DNA of 64,000 nt, from NCBI GenBank assembly GCA_030247675.1, contig JAOTRX010000005.1:62001-126000 (forward strand). The letters are read 5' to 3'. Source of the DNA: Desulforhopalus sp. (GTDB lineage Bacteria; Desulfobacterota; Desulfobulbia; Desulfobulbales; Desulfocapsaceae). The notes beneath the pieces are model-generated. The model worked only from the letters and a program-made list of their open reading frames with translations, made no database searches and was not told where the DNA came from. Each line of letters starts with the position of its first letter. The first letter of the stretch is position 1. The position numbers were made by a program, and so were the translations under genes. Positions 44,095 through 52,951 of this stretch are shown here, in pieces.

Positions 44095-45474
44095 GTGCTA
44101 CCAATTCCTTTCGTGCAGGTGATGAATACCTTGAATACCGAGACCATTTTCACTGTCAGCCAGCTTACCGCATCTATTAAAGAAATCCTCGAAAACCAAT
44201 ACCGGTTTATACGAATTTGCGGTGAGGTTTCGAACCTGAAGACGCCCTTTTCCGGTCACTGCTACTTTACATTGAAAGATTCAGGTGCACAGATCAGGGC
44301 TGTGCTTTTTAAACAGCAAAAACGGTTTGTTGACCTTGCATTGCAGGACGGCCAACAGGTCGTGGTGTTCGGGAGAATTTCGCTGTATGAGCCGCGCGGT
44401 GAATATCAGATTGTCGCTGACAGTATCGAGCTCTACGGCATCGGCAAATTATTGCGAGAATTTGAGCAACTCAAGCGAAAACTTGCCGAAAAAGGCTATT
44501 TTGCCGCTGAATCGAAAAAGGCGATTCCCCCCTACCCCGCAAAAATAGTTGTTATTACCTCCCCTACAGGGGCTGCTATCCATGATTTTTTAAAGATTGT
44601 CAACAATAGAAGATCACCGATTCATATTCAGATCCTACCCGTGAAGGTTCAGGGGGCAAGCGCGGCAGGAGAGATTGCCCGTGCCATTGACCTTGCACAA
44701 GGAATTACCGATACCGACATCATTGTCCTGTGCCGTGGCGGAGGTTCTATTGAAGATCTATGGGCTTTCAATGAGGAGATTGTTGCCGAGGCAATCCACC
44801 GGTCAAGCATTCCGGTAGTGACCGGTATTGGCCATGAGGTTGATTTCACCATTGCCGACTTCTGTGCTGATTTCCGCTGCCCCACTCCTACCGGAGCTGC
44901 CGAAAAATTAGTTCCTAATGCTGAAATGCTTCGCAACCATCTTAGGTCCGTGCACACCAGCCTGCGGCTTCGCTTCGAGCGGAAAATATACTTTCTTGAC
45001 CAGCAGCTCTTGCACCATAAAAAAATGCTGGGCGATATGAAAAATGTCTTTTCCGGCCTGGAATTTCGTCTGCATCTCGGTAAAGCTCATCTGATGCAGG
45101 CGGCACAGGAATTTCTTCAGGAAAAAGAGAATGCATGTCGGATAGTTACAAGGCGCCTACAGCAAGAAATGCCTGCCAATAGAATTCTCCTGCAGGAGCA
45201 GCACGTTTCTTTTTTGGCCAGCCAATTAAAAATTCTCATGCAGCGCGCAATCGAGCGAAAACAGGCATCACTTGCCGAACAGGCAGGTCATTTAAATGGC
45301 TTGAGCCCGCTGGGAACCTTGGCCCGGGGATATGCAATTGCACGTAAAAAAGAGTCGGGAGATGCAACCTGGCGAGTAGTTTCGCGAGCAAGGGACACCC
45401 GGGTTGGCGAAGAACTCAACGTTCTCTTACAGGAAGGGCAATTGGACTGCGTGGTTACCAGGAAGAGCGAGTAG
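44095..45474 (+). CDS. xseA: Exodeoxyribonuclease VII large subunit XseA
   Basis: The catalytic large subunit of exonuclease VII, which degrades single-stranded DNA. It is 459 residues (E. coli 456). The N-terminal OB fold (FTVSQLTASIKEILENQYRF, CYFTLKDSGAQIRAVLF) precedes the catalytic region with GRISLYEPRGEYQI, ITSPTGAAIHDFLKI, CRGGGSIEDLW and VTGIGHEVDFTIADF. A long helical part follows. GGAG lies nine bases before the GTG at 44095; the ATG at 44122 is the alternative (450 residues) but its upstream is not as good. The small subunit xseB is not adjacent. Confidence 0.94.
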   Translation: MLPIPFVQVMNTLNTETIFTVSQLTASIKEILENQYRFIRICGEVSNLKTPFSGHCYFTLKDSGAQIRAVLFKQQKRFVDLALQDGQQVVVFGRISLYEPRGEYQIVADSIELYGIGKLLREFEQLKRKLAEKGYFAAESKKAIPPYPAKIVVITSPTGAAIHDFLKIVNNRRSPIHIQILPVKVQGASAAGEIARAIDLAQGITDTDIIVLCRGGGSIEDLWAFNEEIVAEAIHRSSIPVVTGIGHEVDFTIADFCADFRCPTPTGAAEKLVPNAEMLRNHLRSVHTSLRLRFERKIYFLDQQLLHHKKMLGDMKNVFSGLEFRLHLGKAHLMQAAQEFLQEKENACRIVTRRLQQEMPANRILLQEQHVSFLASQLKILMQRAIERKQASLAEQAGHLNGLSPLGTLARGYAIARKKESGDATWRVVSRARDTRVGEELNVLLQEGQLDCVVTRKSE

Positions 45475-45512
45475 GAGGCAACTCTTTGTAGCGGAGCAAA
45501 TAATATCGAACT

Positions 45513-45556
45513 GCACTCGTTGCAGAAACCACTGGAAGAGGATCCGAAACGAGTGC
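45513..45556. repeat. Inverted repeat between xseA and ndk
   Basis: Perfect nine-base arms GCACTCGTT and AACGAGTGC are spaced by 26 bases in the gap between convergent xseA and ndk. No T-run follows either arm, so a terminator function is uncertain. Confidence 0.4.
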
Positions 45557-45564
45557 GATGGCAT

Positions 45565-45978
45565 TTACAGAAGCTCGAGGCCGGAGAAAAAATAGCCGAT
45601 TTCAAAGGCAGCGGTTTCCGGTGCATCTGAACCGTGGGTGGCGTTTTCACCGAGCGACTTGCCAAACTCCCGGCGCAGTGTCCCTTCTGCCGCCTGGGCC
45701 GGATTGGTTGCTCCCATAAGATCTCGCCATTTCAGAATGGCATTTTCTGCCTCGAGAACCATGGCGATGCAGGGCCCACTGGACATGAACTCGGTTAATT
45801 CACCAAAGAATGGTCGGTCTTTATGTACATAATAAAAACCTTCTGCCTCAACCTTGCTCAGATACAGCTTTTTAAGCCCGACAATGGTGAAACCAGCTTG
45901 ATAAATGCGGCTGATGATCTTGCCGCTGTTGCCATCGGCAAACGCATTGGGCTTGATAATTGCAAATGTTCGTTCCAT
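45565..45978 (-). CDS. ndk: Nucleoside diphosphate kinase
   Basis: It transfers the gamma-phosphate among nucleoside di- and triphosphates. It is 137 residues (E. coli 143). Family motifs: [12 protein letters not shown], then the catalytic NATHGSD near residue 113-119 with the phosphorylated His. [10 protein letters not shown] matches the nucleotide loop. GGAG lies near the ATG at 45978 (the plus strand reads CATATGGAATTCTCC). It is convergent with xseA. The C-terminal end ([10 protein letters not shown]) is slightly shorter than the typical one. Confidence 0.95.
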   Translation of the reverse strand: MERTFAIIKPNAFADGNSGKIISRIYQAGFTIVGLKKLYLSKVEAEGFYYVHKDRPFFGELTEFMSSGPCIAMVLEAENAILKWRDLMGATNPAQAAEGTLRREFGKSLGENATHGSDAPETAAFEIGYFFSGLELL

Positions 45979-46045
45979 ATGGAATTCTCCTTCAATGTTG
46001 ATAAATGATGTTTTTATTTCCTCAGCTACAAGCGGGAAAGCATTT

Positions 46046-46072
46046 GCTGGGTTTTGGTACTGTACACCCAGC
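46046..46072. repeat. Hairpin between ndk and cbiB
   Basis: GCTGGGT and ACCCAGC form a perfect seven-base stem with a 13-base loop that itself holds GTAC-T-GTAC. It lies 13 bp downstream of the cbiB stop and 68 bp upstream of ndk. There is no T-run, so it may be an RNA structure rather than a terminator. Confidence 0.35.
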
Positions 46073-46084
46073 TCAACCTGATAT

Positions 46085-47074
46085 TTAAGCAGCCAACAAC
46101 CTCAATCCGATCAATAAAAGTAAAAATATCGATACGCCAACCATCACAAGACGATTGGTTTTCTTGATATCTTCCGGGACCGGTTCACGGATGCCATCGC
46201 CAAGATACGGTTTTTCGACGATTTTACCGAAATAAGAAGATGGCCCACCAAGTCGAAGGCCAAGTGCACCGGCGGCAGCTGCCTCGGTATGGCCGGCATT
46301 GGGGCTCGAATGACGTAACCTGTCACGCCGGAAAATCCTGGCTGCACCCCTGTAATCCAATTTTAAAAAAATTGCAGCCATTATCACACAGAGACCACTG
46401 ATTCGGGCCGGCAGGAAATTTAATATATCGTCCAGTTTTGCCGCACACCTGCCAAATTGCAGATACTTCTCATTTTTATAACCGATCATTGAATCCATGG
46501 TGTTAGCGGCCTTATAAAGAAAGGCTCCTATAACTGAACAACTAAGTGGGCTCATACCGAAAATGGGAGCGGCAAAGCTTGCAAGAACCGCGAAAAAGAG
46601 TGGCGCGGTGATTCCATCGACCATATTCTCGGCAACCGTCTCAATACAGGCCTTGGTGATCTGTGGCTGGCTGAGATCTTTGGTGTCTCGCCCGACAATT
46701 CTACCGACAGCCTCTCTAGCTTTTTCAAGGGAACCGCTTGGTTGGAGTTGTTCATATACTGCATCACTGTGGCGCAGCAGGTCGCGGATGGCGATGCTTG
46801 TATAGAGAAGAATTATGGCAATCGCGGTTCCAAAAACCGGATGCAATGCAGTCGCACCAAGCATCAACAAAAAAACGATGCCGCCGGTACCAGCGACCAC
46901 CAGCAATACAGTTATAAAGCCAGCAACATAAAGGTTTGAAAACACCAACCGGGTGCTTTTTTCGGCCCAAATACACAACCGGCCGATGCCACGAACCGGA
47001 TGGGGTAACCAAGGGGGATCTCCAAACAGAAGATCAAGGAGTATTGCTAAGAACAACTGTCCAATATAACTCAT
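46085..47074 (-). CDS. cbiB: Adenosylcobinamide-phosphate synthase CbiB
   Basis: A membrane enzyme that joins (R)-1-amino-2-propanol O-2-phosphate to adenosylcobyric acid. It is 329 residues (Salmonella 319). It begins with [17 protein letters not shown], and has several membrane segments and the conserved [51 protein letters not shown] and [18 protein letters not shown] segments. It is the last gene of the cobalamin group on the minus strand, 35 bp after the CobD-CobQ fusion. Confidence 0.93.
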   Translation of the reverse strand: MSYIGQLFLAILLDLLFGDPPWLPHPVRGIGRLCIWAEKSTRLVFSNLYVAGFITVLLVVAGTGGIVFLLMLGATALHPVFGTAIAIILLYTSIAIRDLLRHSDAVYEQLQPSGSLEKAREAVGRIVGRDTKDLSQPQITKACIETVAENMVDGITAPLFFAVLASFAAPIFGMSPLSCSVIGAFLYKAANTMDSMIGYKNEKYLQFGRCAAKLDDILNFLPARISGLCVIMAAIFLKLDYRGAARIFRRDRLRHSSPNAGHTEAAAAGALGLRLGGPSSYFGKIVEKPYLGDGIREPVPEDIKKTNRLVMVGVSIFLLLLIGLRLLAA

Positions 47075-47109
47075 AGTATTCCAATAAAATCCGGCTAAGG
47101 GCGTCCTCT

Positions 47110-49671
47110 TCAGATTTTCAGAAGCTTATAGAGGACATCCATGTCGACACTTTTCCGAACCTGTGCCGCCAATCGTTCGAAGGCACCCTCAAGTTCATAG
47201 GGAGCAAGGACTTTGCCGATCGGCTGCAGGCCGATGGCAGTACGCAGACGGTCAATAAACCACCTTCTGAATTCATCACCATCGAATATCCCGTGCAGAT
47301 AACAACCCCAGATTTGTCCTCCCCTTCCGGAAATTCCGCAGGTCGTGCCATCATTGAAAGAAAGCAGTGTATCAGCCGGCGCGGAGGTTATGCCGTGATG
47401 AATTTCATAGCCAAAGACTGATTTTCCGGACGCTTGGTGTATCCCGGTTTTTCTGGTGAGTTGTTTGTCTCGCTCAATTACAGTCTCTACCGGCAGGTAA
47501 CCAAGGCCTGCCAACTGGCCATCCACCATAGACTCAATGCCATAGGGATCGCGTATCACCTGGCCAAGCATTTGATATCCGCCACATATCCCGACTATTT
47601 CGCATCCCTTATCGCCACATTCGGTAATTTTTTCGGCAAAGCCAGCTGATTTCAAGAAGTGCAGATCATGGATAACGTTTTTTGAGCCCGGCAAGATGAT
47701 CGCCTGTGGGTCGCCAATTTCTTCCGATTTATCGACAATACGAAGAGATACGTCTGGTTCGTCAAGGAAAGGTTCGATATCGGTAAAGTTGGAGATATGG
47801 GGAAAGCTAATAACGACAATCTCCACCCCCTGACCGCTATGTCGCCGATTGAAGCTGCCTTTCTTAAAGGACACAGAATCTTCTTCCGGGAGGCCAAGGT
47901 TATTTAAAAATGGCACCACGCCGACAACAGGTTTGCCGGTGTGCAGGCGAACATACGAATGGGCTGCCGCAAGAAGTGAGGCCTGTCCGCGAAATTTGTT
48001 CACCAGAAAACCTGCCACAAGCTGCCTTTCCCACTCGGCAAGGACCTCCATAATGCCAACAAAAGAGGCATATACCCCTCCCCTGTCAATATCGCCAACG
48101 AGAATAACCGGTGCCTCTGCGTACCTGGCCATTTTCATATTGACGATATCGTCAGCCTTCAAATTCACCTCGCCGGGAGAACCAGCGCCCTCAAGGACAA
48201 CGACATCGAATTCGCCGGCAAGCGAGTCATAACTCTTGCACACTGAATCCCAAATTGTCGGTTTAAATGCGTTATATTCAAGAACCGACATATTACCGAC
48301 CGGTTTGCCGGAAACAATTACCTGACTGCCGGTATCGGAGTTCGGTTTTAGAAGGATCGGATTCATTCGGCAATCCGGCTCAAGTCGGGCCGCCTGTGCT
48401 TGAACGACTTGAGCACGCCCCATCTCATCGCCCTGCCTGGTAACAAAGGAATTCAGAGACATATTCTGAGCCTTAAAGGGGGCTACACGCAGGCCATCCT
48501 GGTAAAGAATTCGACACAGAGCGGCGGTGATAATAGACTTTCCGGCATCTGAGCAAGTTCCTTGGAACATGATTGATTTGGCTTTCTTGCGCGGGGCCTT
48601 TCTGGCCTTTGTGCTGGGGAAAAATTGCTGAAATACCTCAAGCAAGAGCTTGTTTTCCTCCCTGCTGCGCACGGCAATGCGAAAGAAAGAAGTATCAAGG
48701 CCGGTATAATTGGCACATGTGCGGATCATGATTCCCTGTTTCAAGCAGAATCCGGCTAAATCCTCAGCCGTTTCCCCAGTTACAATTTTAATAAAGAGAT
48801 AATTGGCGGAACCCGGATAGACCTTGAGCTGTCGGAAGCAGGATAGTCCTTCTGCCAGTTCATGGCGAAGTTTGTTGCTCGCAATCCGGCTGGCGTGTTG
48901 ATAGTTGGTATCCCTCAGTGCTCTGGCGCCAAATTCCTGCGCAAGACTATTCACGGTCCAAGGGGGCAGGTTTTCTCTGACCTTTTGGGCCAAAGGGACC
49001 GGCAGGATGGCATAGCCGATCCGTAAACCGGGAACCCCGTAAAATTTGGTCATGGAATTGAGGGTCAGGACATTCGCTGCTTTACCGCCAAGCGACCTCC
49101 TGTCATCCATAAAATCAAGAAACGCCTCGTCAATAAGAAAGGTGCTATGCGGGCAATCACGAACAAGTGCCAACAGGGATTCACTCGCAACCGAATTCCC
49201 GGTAGGATTATTGGGAGTAGCGATTATCACCAGATCACCGGGGCGAATTTCCGCTCGAAGTGCAGTGCAATCAAGTGCAAAATTCTCTGATTCCAACATG
49301 AGAAAGGTGGCTACATCCAAGCCGCCGAGCTTTGCCGCACGCACATAATCGACATAGGAAGGAACCGGTATGAGAGCCCGTTTCACCGGCAGTATTCTGG
49401 CGATCAGGTACAACAGCTCGGTGGTTCCATTGCCGACGACTATCTGCTCTCCGGCTATCCCAGTGTGTTCGGATATCGCCTTGATGAACTCGGTATTTTC
49501 AGGGTCCGGATAATGGATCAGATTGGTCAGTTGACTGCTGATCAGCGGACGGAACCACTCGGGTGGTCCGATTGGATTGATGTTGGCGCTGAAATCAAGG
49601 ATGGCTTTTTTGCCATCTTTTGTTTCACGAAGCACTTTGTGAATATTTCCGCCATGTTCAAAGCTTTGCAT
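47110..49671 (-). CDS. Fused threonine-phosphate decarboxylase (CobD) and cobyric acid synthase (CobQ/CbiP)
   Basis: An 853-residue fusion of two steps that flank CbiB. Residues 1-355 are a class I/II PLP enzyme of the HisC/CobD group: FSANINPIGPP, GNGTTELLYL, TPNNPTG, and PLP-lysine K209 in SMTKFYGVPGLRIGYA. CobD makes aminopropanol phosphate from threonine phosphate; HisC-like transaminases look similar, but the fusion and cluster favour CobD. From about 365 comes cobyric acid synthase: GTCSDAGKSIITAAL (P-loop-like), VLEGAGSPGEVNL, DIDRGGVYAS, the glutaminase nucleophile C696 in GICGGYQM and the His in GYEIHHG. A basic linker (residues 353-365) joins the domains. Neighbours are cobS upstream and cbiB downstream. 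Confidence 0.9.
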   Translation of the reverse strand: MQSFEHGGNIHKVLRETKDGKKAILDFSANINPIGPPEWFRPLISSQLTNLIHYPDPENTEFIKAISEHTGIAGEQIVVGNGTTELLYLIARILPVKRALIPVPSYVDYVRAAKLGGLDVATFLMLESENFALDCTALRAEIRPGDLVIIATPNNPTGNSVASESLLALVRDCPHSTFLIDEAFLDFMDDRRSLGGKAANVLTLNSMTKFYGVPGLRIGYAILPVPLAQKVRENLPPWTVNSLAQEFGARALRDTNYQHASRIASNKLRHELAEGLSCFRQLKVYPGSANYLFIKIVTGETAEDLAGFCLKQGIMIRTCANYTGLDTSFFRIAVRSREENKLLLEVFQQFFPSTKARKAPRKKAKSIMFQGTCSDAGKSIITAALCRILYQDGLRVAPFKAQNMSLNSFVTRQGDEMGRAQVVQAQAARLEPDCRMNPILLKPNSDTGSQVIVSGKPVGNMSVLEYNAFKPTIWDSVCKSYDSLAGEFDVVVLEGAGSPGEVNLKADDIVNMKMARYAEAPVILVGDIDRGGVYASFVGIMEVLAEWERQLVAGFLVNKFRGQASLLAAAHSYVRLHTGKPVVGVVPFLNNLGLPEEDSVSFKKGSFNRRHSGQGVEIVVISFPHISNFTDIEPFLDEPDVSLRIVDKSEEIGDPQAIILPGSKNVIHDLHFLKSAGFAEKITECGDKGCEIVGICGGYQMLGQVIRDPYGIESMVDGQLAGLGYLPVETVIERDKQLTRKTGIHQASGKSVFGYEIHHGITSAPADTLLSFNDGTTCGISGRGGQIWGCYLHGIFDGDEFRRWFIDRLRTAIGLQPIGKVLAPYELEGAFERLAAQVRKSVDMDVLYKLLKI

Positions 49672-49689
49672 TATTTTCAGGATTTTTTA

Positions 49690-50484
49690 TTAGGAAGATA
49701 TTGAGATACATGCAGTCAGAGAAACGGCCACAATCATTTCCGTGAGCTCACACAGAGCGCCCAAGGTGTCGCCGGTGGCCCCGCCAAGTTTTGCTTTGCA
49801 CCATCTGTTGAAGAGGACAATAATTGCTACGAACCCAAGAAACACTGGCAGGAAGGCGTCGGGTGCAAGAGAAATCAGGCAAACAATAAAAAGAATACAG
49901 GAAATCGACGCTGCCTTTTTACTGTTCCCAGAATAAAATAGCGCTCCAAGCCCCCCTTCCATTCTAGCATAAGGGAGAAAGGCCATGGCCATAAGGATCG
50001 CGCAGCGCCCGGCCACAGGCATAAGAAAAACTGCGAAAGGAAGTTTTTCAAGAGGCATGGCGGTGAGCGCGGCATATTTAGTTATTATGACCAAGACGAT
50101 GGCAATTATCCCCATTGCCCCGGCCCGACTGTCTTTCATGATTCTCAGGCAATCTTCTCTTGGTCGGGAACTGAGCAATCCGTCGGCACTATCCGAGAGT
50201 CCATCGAGATGGAGACAGCCGGAAATAAAGGCAAGATAGGTAATGGTGATGGCAGCGACCACCGACTGCGGGAATATTTTACTTAAAACAACAAGGCCGA
50301 AGGAGCCAAACATGCCAATCGCTATTCCGACAACTGCAAAGAATACCAGCGAGTCGGGAAAATGCTTCGCATCCTCTTGGGCCCGCCAGGATATGGGGAT
50401 GAGGGTCAAAAATCGTATCGCAGTACACAACCTCGCAGCCATGTTGAGCCATGTATCGATATGAAAAACCATGGGCCAGCGCAT
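49690..50484 (-). CDS. cobS: Adenosylcobinamide-GDP ribazoletransferase CobS
   Basis: A polytopic membrane enzyme that makes adenosylcobalamin phosphate from adenosylcobinamide-GDP and alpha-ribazole (phosphate). About 264 residues from the ATG at 50484; a second ATG at 50472 also fits, and a longer upstream frame is unlikely as it overlaps cobT. Signature motifs: LHLDGLSDSADGLLSSRPREDCLRIMKDSRAGAMGI near residue 100, which holds the acidic metal-binding residues, and GGATGDTLGALCELTEM near the C terminus. Multiple hydrophobic helices. It starts 8 bases after the cobT stop. Confidence 0.92.
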   Translation of the reverse strand: MRWPMVFHIDTWLNMAARLCTAIRFLTLIPISWRAQEDAKHFPDSLVFFAVVGIAIGMFGSFGLVVLSKIFPQSVVAAITITYLAFISGCLHLDGLSDSADGLLSSRPREDCLRIMKDSRAGAMGIIAIVLVIITKYAALTAMPLEKLPFAVFLMPVAGRCAILMAMAFLPYARMEGGLGALFYSGNSKKAASISCILFIVCLISLAPDAFLPVFLGFVAIIVLFNRWCKAKLGGATGDTLGALCELTEMIVAVSLTACISISS

Positions 50485-50491
50485 CGCAAGC

Positions 50492-51559
50492 CTACTTGTC
50501 GGCCTCAGCCACCGAGGCCTCGGCAAAAGTCGCCACCTTGGTGAGGATAGCCACCGCCCCTTCCACAAGATTCATGGCTACAGCGGCTCCGGTCCCTTCA
50601 CCCAGCCTGAAATTGAGGTCGAGGAGTGGTTTTTTGCAACCCAGCATTTCCTGCATTGTCTTATGCCCCGGTTCGACTGAGCGGTGGGAAAAAATCAAAT
50701 AATCCCTGACAAAGGGCTCGATGCGGTAGGCAATAAGTGCCCCGGCGGTTGAGATAAAGCCATCCACCAGCACCGGTTTCCGGTGGGCGGCGGCACCAAG
50801 AATCAGCCCGGCAATGCCCCCGATCTCAAAACCACCTACCTTGGCAAGGATATCTATCCCATCCTTGGGATCTGGTTTATTTACTTCGAGGGCCCGCTTG
50901 ATTACGGCGATTTTGTGGCTGAGTTGGCCATCATCAAGACCTGTCCCCCGACCGGTCAGTTCTTCGACACTTTTCCCGGTGCAAACAGCTGCGATCGCGG
51001 TGGACGGTGTGGTGTTGCCAATACCCATATCGCCGGTTCCGAAAAGATCAAAGCGCTCCGCAAGGTCGTTGGCAATATCGATTCCCGATTCAATGGCCCG
51101 TATGGCCATGGCCTTACTCATTGCCGGGCCGACGGCGATATTACCGGTTCCCAACCCAACCTTTTTATTGATGATTTTTTTTGCTTCGACAAGGCCTTTA
51201 AGGTCAGCGGCAACACCCATATCGACTACGAAGATCTCAGCCCCGGCTTGTCCGGCAAGGGCATTGATGCCAGCTCCACCGTTGACAAAGTTATGGACCA
51301 TCTGCTGAGTGACTTCCTGTGGAAATTTGCTGACATTTTCGGCAACCACACCATGGTCTCCGGCCATGGTAACAATGACCTTGCGCTTAATCTCTGGAGT
51401 AATCGTTCCGGTCATGCCGGCGATGTCAATTGCCAGATCCATCAAGTCCCCAAGGGCCCAATGCGGCAAGGCGAGGTTGTCGAGTCGATCTTTTGCGGCA
51501 GCGCGGCTGGTGCTATCCTGCGGATAAATATTTTTAAGGGTTCTTTCAAGGAAATTCAT
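50492..51559 (-). CDS. cobT: Nicotinate-nucleotide-dimethylbenzimidazole phosphoribosyltransferase CobT
   Basis: It activates the lower ligand base to alpha-ribazole phosphate. It is 355 residues (Salmonella 356). Motifs: MAGDHGVVAENVSKFPQEVT, NFVNGGAGINALA, GTGDMGIGNTTPSTAI (the catalytic region), and KVGGFEIGGIAGLILGAA. The catalytic Glu lies near the C terminus (LRLGEGTGAA in the family; here FRLGEGTGAAVAM). It lies 22 bp after cobU and 8 bp before cobS. Its opposite strand carries a long open frame which I read as a shadow. Confidence 0.95.
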   Translation of the reverse strand: MNFLERTLKNIYPQDSTSRAAAKDRLDNLALPHWALGDLMDLAIDIAGMTGTITPEIKRKVIVTMAGDHGVVAENVSKFPQEVTQQMVHNFVNGGAGINALAGQAGAEIFVVDMGVAADLKGLVEAKKIINKKVGLGTGNIAVGPAMSKAMAIRAIESGIDIANDLAERFDLFGTGDMGIGNTTPSTAIAAVCTGKSVEELTGRGTGLDDGQLSHKIAVIKRALEVNKPDPKDGIDILAKVGGFEIGGIAGLILGAAAHRKPVLVDGFISTAGALIAYRIEPFVRDYLIFSHRSVEPGHKTMQEMLGCKKPLLDLNFRLGEGTGAAVAMNLVEGAVAILTKVATFAEASVAEADK

Positions 51560-51581
51560 GACATTATCGAACTGTTACCGT

Positions 51582-52127
51582 TTATCTTTTTTTAAGATGG
51601 AGGGGGATTCCACAGCTGACGAGAATCACCTCATCCGCATTTTTGCCGATTATCTGGTTGCATGTGCCGACGAGATCCCGATATTTGCGTGCCAGGGCGT
51701 TATCTGGAACGATACCGAGTCCGACTTCATTGGTAACGCAGACTACAGCACCCGGATAAATATTTGTTTTTGCAAGCCATTCACTGCACATTTGACCGAT
51801 AAGGTGATCGTTGACTATGGTCCCGGAGCGATCATGGAGAAAGAGCAGATTATTGACCCAGAGAGTAATGCAATCGATCAGGACTACATCAAATCCTTCA
51901 GTTTTGGCTGGGAATAAAGACCCCAACTCGGTCTCACATTCAACGGTAGTCCACCCCCTGCCCCGTCTTTCTTCCTGGTGCCGCTGGACTCTATCAGTCA
52001 TTTCCCGGTCGATAACCGGGCAGGTTGCAACAAAAAGACGTTTGGCCCCTAGAGATTCGCCAAGTTGCAGAGCATGTGCGCTTTTGCCGCTCCTTGCCCC
52101 ACCGGTGATCAGTATGATTTGAGCCAC
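51582..52127 (-). CDS. cobU: Adenosylcobinamide kinase / adenosylcobinamide-phosphate guanylyltransferase CobU
   Basis: A bifunctional enzyme that phosphorylates adenosylcobinamide and attaches GMP. It is 181 residues, as in Salmonella. The P-loop is GGARSGKSAHALQLGE at the N terminus. The His that becomes guanylylated is in RVQRHQEER, and VLIDCITLWVNNLL and VTNEVGLGIVPDNALARKYRDLVGTCNQ complete the pattern. It begins 4 bases after the cobC stop. Confidence 0.95.
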   Translation of the reverse strand: MAQIILITGGARSGKSAHALQLGESLGAKRLFVATCPVIDREMTDRVQRHQEERRGRGWTTVECETELGSLFPAKTEGFDVVLIDCITLWVNNLLFLHDRSGTIVNDHLIGQMCSEWLAKTNIYPGAVVCVTNEVGLGIVPDNALARKYRDLVGTCNQIIGKNADEVILVSCGIPLHLKKR

Positions 52128-52131
52128 GATC

Positions 52132-52719
52132 TCATCCTCTTTGGTTCAATCCGGTAAGAACGCCACCCTCTGAATGTAAGGTAAGGGAGCTCAAACTCCC
52201 CGGCTGCACATCAAACACCAGATATTTTTCCCTCGGAATTCCTAGATACCGGCAAAGCAGATGGCGGATGATACCGCCATGGGTCACCAGCAGAACGCGC
52301 TTGTGACGGTATTCTTCAAGAAGGTTTTGGATTGACTCAATTCTACTATAAAAATCCTGCATCGACTCACCACTGGGAAAACAAAAATGCTCCGGGTCGG
52401 TAGCCCATTGGGTAACGATGTCAGCATGGTCTCTTGTTATTTCCGAGAAGCTCTTTCCTTCCCACACACCAAAGTCAATTTCTTTAAGAAGGTAGTCAAA
52501 ACGGCAAGGACATGAAAGGCGAAGAAGCTCATAGGACTCCCGGCAACGAAGCATCGGACTGCACAGTATTGCATCAATTTTTTGCAGGCCAATGATTGTG
52601 GCGATATTTATTATCTGCTGCCTCCCTGTCACGGACAGAGGCAAATCGGTACTACCAATGTAGCATCCCTGCTTGCCGATATCACCATGCCTCAACAGAT
52701 AGAGCTCTCTTTCAGTCAC
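52132..52719 (-). CDS. cobC: Alpha-ribazole phosphatase CobC (histidine phosphatase family)
   Basis: It removes the 5'-phosphate of alpha-ribazole phosphate or adenosylcobalamin phosphate. It has the phosphoglycerate mutase-like catalytic RHG (YLLRHGDIG) and the second His in VTHGGIIRH. CSPMLRCRES and EIDFGVWEGKSF match the family. The GTG at 52719 gives 195 residues and an ordinary N terminus; a TTG at 52740 gives 202. It is the first gene of the cobalamin group. The upstream 230 bp has no recognisable cobalamin riboswitch. Confidence 0.9.
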   Translation of the reverse strand: MTERELYLLRHGDIGKQGCYIGSTDLPLSVTGRQQIINIATIIGLQKIDAILCSPMLRCRESYELLRLSCPCRFDYLLKEIDFGVWEGKSFSEITRDHADIVTQWATDPEHFCFPSGESMQDFYSRIESIQNLLEEYRHKRVLLVTHGGIIRHLLCRYLGIPREKYLVFDVQPGSLSSLTLHSEGGVLTGLNQRG

Positions 52720-52951
52720 GCAAATACCAGTATCAAACAAATAGTCCGTTGGAGAATCGCCGTGCCCGGCAACTGTTCAAGCGGATTCAATACCCTAAAT
52801 GGACCGTATAATCAACACACAAAGCTCATGCGCAGAACCTTGTTGAAGCTCTGGCGTGGGCGTGTAGGCCATTCCCAGCCTAGAAGGGCGACCAGAGGTG
52901 AGTCTATCAATTCCCTTGACTTTGGGCTGAAAACAGCGAGACAATACACCT

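Noticed and set aside
50783..51595. 270-codon plus-strand frame across cobT
   Set aside because: cobT on the minus strand has all its family motifs; this frame is a shadow of its codon usage.
52741..52951. Possible cobalamin riboswitch upstream of cobC
   Set aside because: I read the minus strand of the spacer for the conserved B12 box and adjacent stems and found no convincing match.
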